Under the pieces are notes generated by a model. That model saw nothing but the letters and a program-made list of their open reading frames with translations. It had not been told where the DNA came from and did no database searches. Below are positions 8,701-13,432 of a stretch of DNA of 13,432 bases, piece after piece (the first letter of the stretch is position 1; each line of letters begins with the position of its first letter). Source of the DNA: a candidate division SR1 bacterium. Lineage in GTDB: Bacteria > Patescibacteriota > Gracilibacteria > Absconditabacterales > Absconditicoccaceae. Made by a program: the position numbers and the translations under genes. The stretch is taken from the NCBI GenBank assembly GCA_007116275.1, contig SKIU01000004.1:1-13432 (forward strand), given 5' to 3'.

Positions 8701-11493
8701 GAAAGTGCATATAGTTGATCGTTTTCCATTAGATCCCTGTTGTATAATGCATAGTTTACGGTTCATGTCATAGGCAAAAATCATACGATTGCCATTGGCT
8801 CGTTCCTTTGTATCTACGATGTCTGTTTCACTGAGTGTTTTTCTATAGATACAATCCAAGATTTCTATAAATGTATCTCAGTCTCTCTGTAGGAGTCCAT
8901 AGAGTAATCATTTTTGTGTGACAAATACCTGCTCTCATAGCCATATAGGTGCTGGAGATATATCATCGTAGGGCAGATCCGTAATAGCTACAAATCATTC
9001 TCCATCCCATCTGATGAGTGATAGGGTATGGTTATCGTTATAGATGATTCATTCATGTGCTGGAAGTCATTGGACTCAAAATAATGGATATTTCTGTCGT
9101 TTGTATTGGATAAGGTTTGACTTGATACTTGCAAAGATAGCATGTATCTCTTGGAGTTGCTGTAGGATGCTTGGATGCATGATATCATCTCCTATATTTG
9201 TGGTGATTGTGTGGTCTTTAGTCGTGTATGTGATGGTATGTCACTGTATACTACAGCGAAGTTTTTTAATGTTATGTAAGTTTATCCTAGTAATAACATC
9301 ACGATCTGGATAATCAACATCTAGATAATCTTTTGTATTGGGTAGGTGAAATGCATAAGGAAAATCATCTCTAATTTTCTGTGCATACTGCTGGGGAGAG
9401 AGGATATCTGATCATGTAAAAATGAGGTCAGTGTCGTTGATATTATTGATCTTCTGGATATCGTAGGTATCCATCAAGTATTGCAATGCATGAAAAACAT
9501 ATAGTTTGTCAGGATTGTCATTTGTTAAGGGTGCGTTTTTTGTATCATCAATATATCATTTTATCTGATTGATGGTTTTGTCTCAAGGTCTGTATCATAT
9601 ATTCCAGCGAGATTCGGTACCCTGACGAAGAGAAAAGATGTGTATATTGCCAGATTGTACCGATTTTTCAAAATCAGGGAGGCAGTTTTCCCCCATAACT
9701 TGCGCCTCTCTTTTGAGTTGCTCGATGTTGGTGAGCTCATATAGTCACCAGTTGTTGTCTCGTTGCATCACGCATGTAGGAGCGACAGTATCTAGTGTCA
9801 GATATTGTGTGTTGAGCTCAGATCTTTGCGTGTTGAGGGTGTTATGATCTGTGATCCAATCATCAATACTTCTATTGTTGATAAGTTCTTTGATTTGGTT
9901 CTCAATCTTGGTGAGTGTATCAGGATTGAGGTCTTTTTTTGCTTGTTCCAACTGCGTTTGAGTAGCTTTTGGTTGGATATTGATAAGCTGCCCAGCAGCA
10001 TTTTTTTTCCATTTTGCATATTGTTTTTGTCGTTCTTTGATGAGGGAAAATGCTGCAATCTCAACTCTAGATGAGCGAAATCCGTCGATGGCATCCTTGA
10101 TAGTTTCTAGTCGTGATGTATCAGATCCCAGCTGTAGTTTATTTTGGGTCATATGATATCATATTTTTTTGACGAGTTTTTCGGTTTTGAGATATGTATA
10201 TCATGCTGTCTGTAGGAACTCATTGATAGTTTTATAGATCATAGTGAAATCAGCTTTTTCTTTTTCAGAAAATTGTTTTGTAATCTTGAGTGTTTGCATG
10301 ATGTCATCTATATGTTGCTGTTTTTTTGGAGTAGGTTTGTTATTGCGATACTGTTGGTATTGTGTATTGATGTCATCTAACATATCCTTGATGTACTGTA
10401 TAGATGTAGCGCCATTTACAGTAGGATCTAATATCTGTTGCATAAACGACAAAAAATCGGTCGCAGGAAGTTGTAAGATGCGTGAAAGTAGTGGAAGAAT
10501 ATAGTCATTATTTTTTTTGCTGCTTATAATACCAACCTGTTCATCATATTCCGCAATAGCTTCTTTGATGAGAAAGAGGAGCTGTTTGTAGATCTGTGGT
10601 CACAGAAGCATCATCCAGTGCTCGGAACTACGAGAGTCTACTGACAATATCGATGATATGAGGTGTTCATCTATATCATTGTATCTAATATATCCTAGAT
10701 ATTCTAACACACCCTTTGCCATCTCATGGATTATGACGGGAAAAATATCTCCCTGGATGGCTATATGTGTGTCATTGTCTTTATCAACAAGCTGTTCTGA
10801 TCATGTGTTAATTTCTCGATTGTTTCATCAAGATCAGGATGATGGAGGAGTCTCTCGCATATACTTGAGATTATTGTAGACCATATCATAATATGCTTGA
10901 TATAGGGAGGGATCGATAGAGTCAAGAGCCCTTTTATACTTTGGTTCTACTTGTGTCACATCAAAGATTCTATGTCATGCTCACATGATAAGTGCATTGA
11001 TAAGAATCCTTGCCTGTTGTTCTTGCTGAACCAAGAGTTGATCGTCAGTAGAGAGTGTGGTATGTATATCCTTATGGGGATTATTAAAAGTATCGGGATT
11101 TATGACCCTTGAAGATCGTGAAATGTCCATTTTTTTGAGAATGTCTGCTACTCAGTCACCCATTTCGCTTTTAATGATTTGTTTGGCAACTCAGATGAGC
11201 TTTTTGCGTACCAGATTTCATCTTTCGTCTGTCGATCATTCAAGCTGTACTATTTTCTTATAGATATCTTTACCTCATCTAGCATTTTCATCTGTGATAT
11301 GTTTGAGTTTTTCGTTTAGATGATCTTGTTCCTTATGTGCTGCGATTGCAAGGATTGATAGAAGTTCTGTTTTGTTTTGTTCAGATTGGATATATTTTTT
11401 GATAAAAGCAGGTATGAGAGAAAATGGTGTTCCATTACCGGAATCAATTGCTTGTATGATAGATGAATTTGGCTTGAGTTGTTTGTTGACCAT
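5716..11493 (-). CDS. giant 1925-residue multidomain protein with PcfJ-like segment and WG-type repeats
   Basis: One frame of 1926 codons from ATG 11493 to TAA 5716 without TAA or TAG; about 58 internal TGA codons are read as Gly. There is no signal peptide or clear membrane segment, so a cytoplasmic place is likely. Residues 1-210 are mostly helical; 212-231 are low complexity (S, G, N, P). Residues 248-300 hold IFPVIIHEMAKGVLEYLG and HWMMLLGPQIYKQL. About 440-565 is charged and partly coiled coil. Residues 580-656 look PcfJ-like: W582, MGENC (600-604), FSLR (620-623), QIKG (643-646). About 812-1800 holds some 20 degenerate repeats of 35-50 residues, best seen in AIVKTADKYGIIQRQKDG and VVKKNGKYGIIHILDQG, with recurring EIVPC-YD and FG, which fits WG/KWG repeats. 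Residues 1803-1925 are a separate tail ending ESDLPF. The function is unknown. The frame starts 21 bases after a small proline-rich ORF. Confidence 0.9.
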
Positions 11494-11514
11494 CTGAGAG
11501 ATAGTTGTAAATAT

Positions 11515-11688
11515 TTATGCTTTGGGAGCTGGACTTTTACCTGGTTTTATGATTGGTTTTGGTATAATAAAAGGATTGGGGACTCTCTCTGGTTGAGTCT
11601 CGGGGTCTTTTGGAGGTGTTGGTTTTATGATAGGTTTTGGTTTTGTATCAGGATCTCTAAAACATATCGTATTTTTTCAGTATGCCAT
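11515..11688 (-). CDS. 57-residue proline/lysine-rich small protein
   Basis: ATG 11688 to TAA 11515, in the same frame as the giant gene and ending 21 bases before its ATG. The sequence starts MAYGKNTICFRDPDTKPKP and then repeats proline units: KPIIKPTPPKDPE and, later, IIPKPIIKPGKSPAPKA. The KPIIKP unit occurs twice, about 27 residues apart. One TGA is read as Gly (residue 4). No fold is expected; the chain should be extended and basic. The position suggests co-transcription with the giant gene. It could be a real small protein, a translated leader, or the remnant of an N-terminal extension cut off by one TAA. I do not recognise a family. Confidence 0.55.
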
Positions 11689-11720
11689 GAAAAACAATAT
11701 TTAGACAGACAAATGTAATA

Positions 11721-11748
11721 ACAATAAATAAATATCAAGTAAAGTCAA
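11721..11748 (-). promoter_or_regulatory. probable promoter of the small ORF and giant gene
   Basis: On the minus strand TTGACT (11748-11743, 5 of 6 to the -35 consensus) is followed after 16 bases by TATTGT (11726-11721, 4 of 6 to the -10 consensus), about 32 bases before ATG 11688. The region is very AT-rich, so the match is moderate. Confidence 0.4.
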
Positions 11749-11800
11749 TACATAAATATAATTTTTGAGTATTTGTATTTTTTTACCTAAACAGACTGCT

Positions 11801-11914
11801 TGTATATAACAAAAATCTATTGTTCAAAATTACAACAGCTTAAAAAAATATGGAAAAATATGGCTTATATATTGGTATTGTTTATATATAAAGTTGTTTG
11901 TTTTTTGAACAGAG
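11801..11914. repeat. degenerate repeat copy B (partner at 5589-5702)
   Basis: This copy lies about 110 bases upstream of the small proline-rich ORF. TTGTTCAAAATTACAACAG at 11820-11838 is identical to 5607-5625, and the preceding CAAAAATCT is also shared. The spacing to the second shared block, GTTGT plus a T run, is 54 bases against 55 in copy A. With copy A it brackets the small ORF and the giant gene as a direct repeat about 6.2 kb apart. Confidence 0.5.
11811..11838 (-). terminator. terminator-like hairpin within repeat copy B
   Basis: On the minus strand CTGTTGT (11838-11832) pairs with ACAATAG (11823-11817), including one G-U pair, around an 8-base loop and is followed by ATTTTTG. The G-U pair keeps the stem only in minus-strand RNA, which suggests the minus strand is the functional one. 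It may end transcription from the TrmB-side operon. Confidence 0.5.
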
Positions 11915-11940
11915 TATTTTTTTTACTTTTTGGCTCTGAT

Positions 11941-12178
11941 GCAACAATTTTTTATTGCCTCCGGCGTCTAACTTTTTTCATTGCCCATCCCGCAAGGGGA
12001 CTACTTCGCTTCGCCTGCCAAAGGCAGACAAGCTCAGGTCGAAAGTCAGCAAAAAGCTAGTCAGACCAAACCTGCGCGTTGGTCCGACATCCTACCAGCT
12101 ATAGGCTGATAAACTCAGTCAGAGTGGTCTTTCCAGCCTGCCTGACGGCAGTCAGACGCTTCACGCATGGATTGTTTA
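11941..12178. other. GC-rich, hairpin-rich intergenic element
   Basis: This stretch has a much higher GC content than the flanks and contains no supportable gene. It holds several short palindromes: CTGCC-AAA-GGCAG (around 12015), GACCAA ... TTGGTC (around 12064-12083), CAGC-TATAG-GCTG (around 12097), and CTGCC-TGAC-GGCAG nested with CTGAC-GGCA-GTCAG (around 12138-12155). CTGCC/GGCAG stems occur twice. It looks like clustered REP-like palindromes or a structured RNA; I could not match it to tmRNA, RNase P RNA, 6S RNA or SRP RNA from memory. Confidence 0.5.
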
Positions 12179-12234
12179 CGTTGGATTGGATAGTGTTAGT
12201 CTTTTGTTATCCAGTCACACAATAACGTATTTTA

Positions 12235-12984
12235 CTATTTCATCTGATATGCTTGCCATACAAGTCCAAAAATCTGGGTGAGACTATCGTGCAAAGATTG
12301 GCTATCGATAACAATACCAGACATTTCATCTTTGCTGTATAAAAGGATAGCTACTTTGCTATTCCCATAAATAACGATCTCATTGCGCATGGCAAACGTC
12401 GGCTGATCAACCACAATATATTCATGATTATCTTTTGTGTAGCTAAGGTAATGATCATTATCATTAGTGATAATGCTTTTTGTCTTCTTTTTTTCCTGTA
12501 ACCTAACAGGTGCAAAATCATTAATCAACCATTTTTGAAACTCTGTATCGATTTCCTGTGTCCCCAAAAAAGTCAAAAATGGCGTGTCTTTGGGCATATG
12601 TTTTGCTTCATCTATGATTTGTATAAACAATGTTTTGAGTTGATCTATTCATTCATACAGCGAAATTTGCGGTTTATTACTTGCTCAGTGCATCAATCCC
12701 ATAAAAGCAGGCAACTGTTCTTCCATTGTGCGATATTTTTCTTCATAGTGTGCAACAAGATTGGCCGGATCGATAACGCTAAAATGTTTGACTTTATCCT
12801 TACGTGTTTCTTGTGCATAGCCCATGACTATAAGCTCTTTGAGTGTGTTGTAACAGGTAATCCTATTGATACCTCCAATTCTTGCGATACTACTAACTGG
12901 TGCAACGCCTGCCTGTAGTGCGGCGATATAAACCTTTGCTTGTTTAGTTGAAAATCAGATAGATTCCAGTGTTTTCTCGAGCAT
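12235..12984 (-). CDS. TrmB-family winged-helix transcriptional regulator
   Basis: A 249-residue frame from ATG 12984 to TAG 12235, with three TGA codons read as Gly. Residues 1-75 form the TrmB-type winged helix: MLEKTLESIGFSTKQAKVYI, AALQAGVAPVSSIARIGGIN (recognition region), RITCYNTLKELIVMGYA and a short wing. A helical linker follows (about 76-120), then a C-terminal domain with LYEGIDQLKTLFIQIIDEAK, where archaeal and bacterial TrmB-like proteins carry the LYEGxxGI-type effector region. TrmB members usually control sugar or other metabolic genes by binding operator DNA. The target is unknown. The gene begins 17 bases after the stop of the upstream partial gene, so the two are probably co-transcribed. 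The start fits the family's usual MLEK-type beginning. Confidence 0.85.
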
Positions 12985-13001
12985 ATCTGTATGGTAAATA
13001 G

Positions 13002-13432
13002 CTAAATTTTTCCATTGTCTGTATGTAGCGCATTGATGTCTAGTTTCCCGAGTGTATCTACAAGTCAGTCAATAGTCTCAAATTGGATAGTATGACGAGC
13101 AGCGTCTATAAATGATGGATGATCTTTTTCAAGTCACTTTTTTATAAGGAGCAGTATCTTTTGTTTGTGTTTTTTAGCTTTTTCTAATTCTCCAAACATA
13201 CCACGACTAGGATCAGGAGAGTGTATAAAACAAACAATAAAGTCTCTACTGTACATTTGTCTAAGGCAATAATCATATCTTTGTTGAATAGTTAATCATT
13301 GCTTATTAAAAAAATCTTCTAAAAATAACGAACAAAAAACATCACTAAATCAAATATCTTTCATAGTACGACGAATATTTTCCAGTATTGGAATGAGTTC
13401 ATTAATATCCTCCCCAGAAAACTTAAACGACA
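13002..13432 (-). CDS. nucleoside 2-deoxyribosyltransferase-like protein, C-terminal part
   Basis: About 142 C-terminal residues ending at TAG 13002; the start lies beyond the right edge. Four in-frame TGA codons are read as Gly. Visible features: an alpha/beta pattern with a hydrophobic strand followed by acidic/serine residues, RDFIVCFIHSPDPSRGMFGE, then LEKAKKHKQKILLLIKKG. A strand ending in D/S-rich residues, S/R-G-M-x-x-E-x-x-x-A and then a second hydrophobic strand is the pattern of nucleoside 2-deoxyribosyltransferases and related Rossmann-like domains that cut N-glycosidic bonds. The catalytic Glu would be that of GMFGELEKA. The match is by pattern only, and the N-terminal nucleotide-binding part is not in view, so the substrate is unknown. 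Confidence 0.45.

Noticed and set aside
10720..10740. HEMAK as a zinc metalloprotease active site
   Set aside because: HExxH needs a second His, which is absent; no downstream Glu/His ligand pattern was seen.
11800..12060. 86-codon plus-strand ORF across the GC-rich element
   Set aside because: It runs from a terminator-like AT-rich region into hairpins; composition changes midway and no family is apparent.
235..13432. Many apparent short or broken genes on the minus strand when standard code stops are used
   Set aside because: They join into full-length frames with conserved motifs once TGA is read as Gly; they are not pseudogenes.
1..13432. tRNA, rRNA, CRISPR array, transposase or integrase
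   Set aside because: I found no cloverleaf, rRNA segment, regularly spaced repeats or recombinase motifs on either strand; the repeats seen are paired or palindromic only.

Overview
The window reads as DNA from an AT-rich bacterium of the Gracilibacteria/Absconditabacteria (BD1-5/SR1) group of the Candidate Phyla Radiation, in which UGA is read as glycine (genetic code 25). The sequence shows this directly. Translated with the standard code, the genes fall apart into short ORFs. Translated with only TAA and TAG as stops, they rejoin, and the in-frame TGA codons land on invariant glycines: both of the first two variable-codon glycines in the Rossmann GxxGxxG of GalE, the GLDxxGG box of SecD, and the residue before the VDAN motif of SecD. 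All annotation below uses this code. Every gene found is on the minus strand, so transcription runs from right to left.

Right end (about 13432 to 12235): the C-terminal part of a nucleoside 2-deoxyribosyltransferase-like protein, then, 17 bases on, a TrmB-family winged-helix regulator. These two probably form an operon. Next comes about 550 bases without a gene (12234 to 11689), holding an unusually GC-rich, hairpin-rich stretch, a terminator-like hairpin that is one half of a degenerate repeat pair, and a promoter.

Centre (11688 to 5716): a 57-residue proline/lysine-rich ORF followed by one uninterrupted 5.8-kb gene for a giant 1925-residue protein. It has a helical N-terminal part with an FPVIIHEMAKG block, coiled coil, a PcfJ-like segment, about 20 degenerate WG-type repeats, and a C-terminal tip ESDLPF like that of SSB proteins. 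By my count it carries about 58 in-frame TGA codons. This is the most unusual object in the window. A second copy of the degenerate repeat follows its stop codon, so the two copies bracket the small ORF and the giant gene.

Left of centre (5532 to 4640): an AlaE-family alanine exporter gene and a gene of unknown function. They overlap through ATGA, contain no internal TGA, and the first appears to end in TGA. In a UGA-glycine organism this is anomalous and suggests recent import from a standard-code donor. A strong terminator follows.

Left end (4473 to 1): a membrane-anchored TPR protein, a 100-residue single-span membrane protein, secD with an enlarged periplasmic insert that looks parvulin-like, a terminator, and the first 40 codons of galE. 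These are housekeeping, envelope and secretion genes. I see no tRNA, rRNA, CRISPR array, transposase or integrase.
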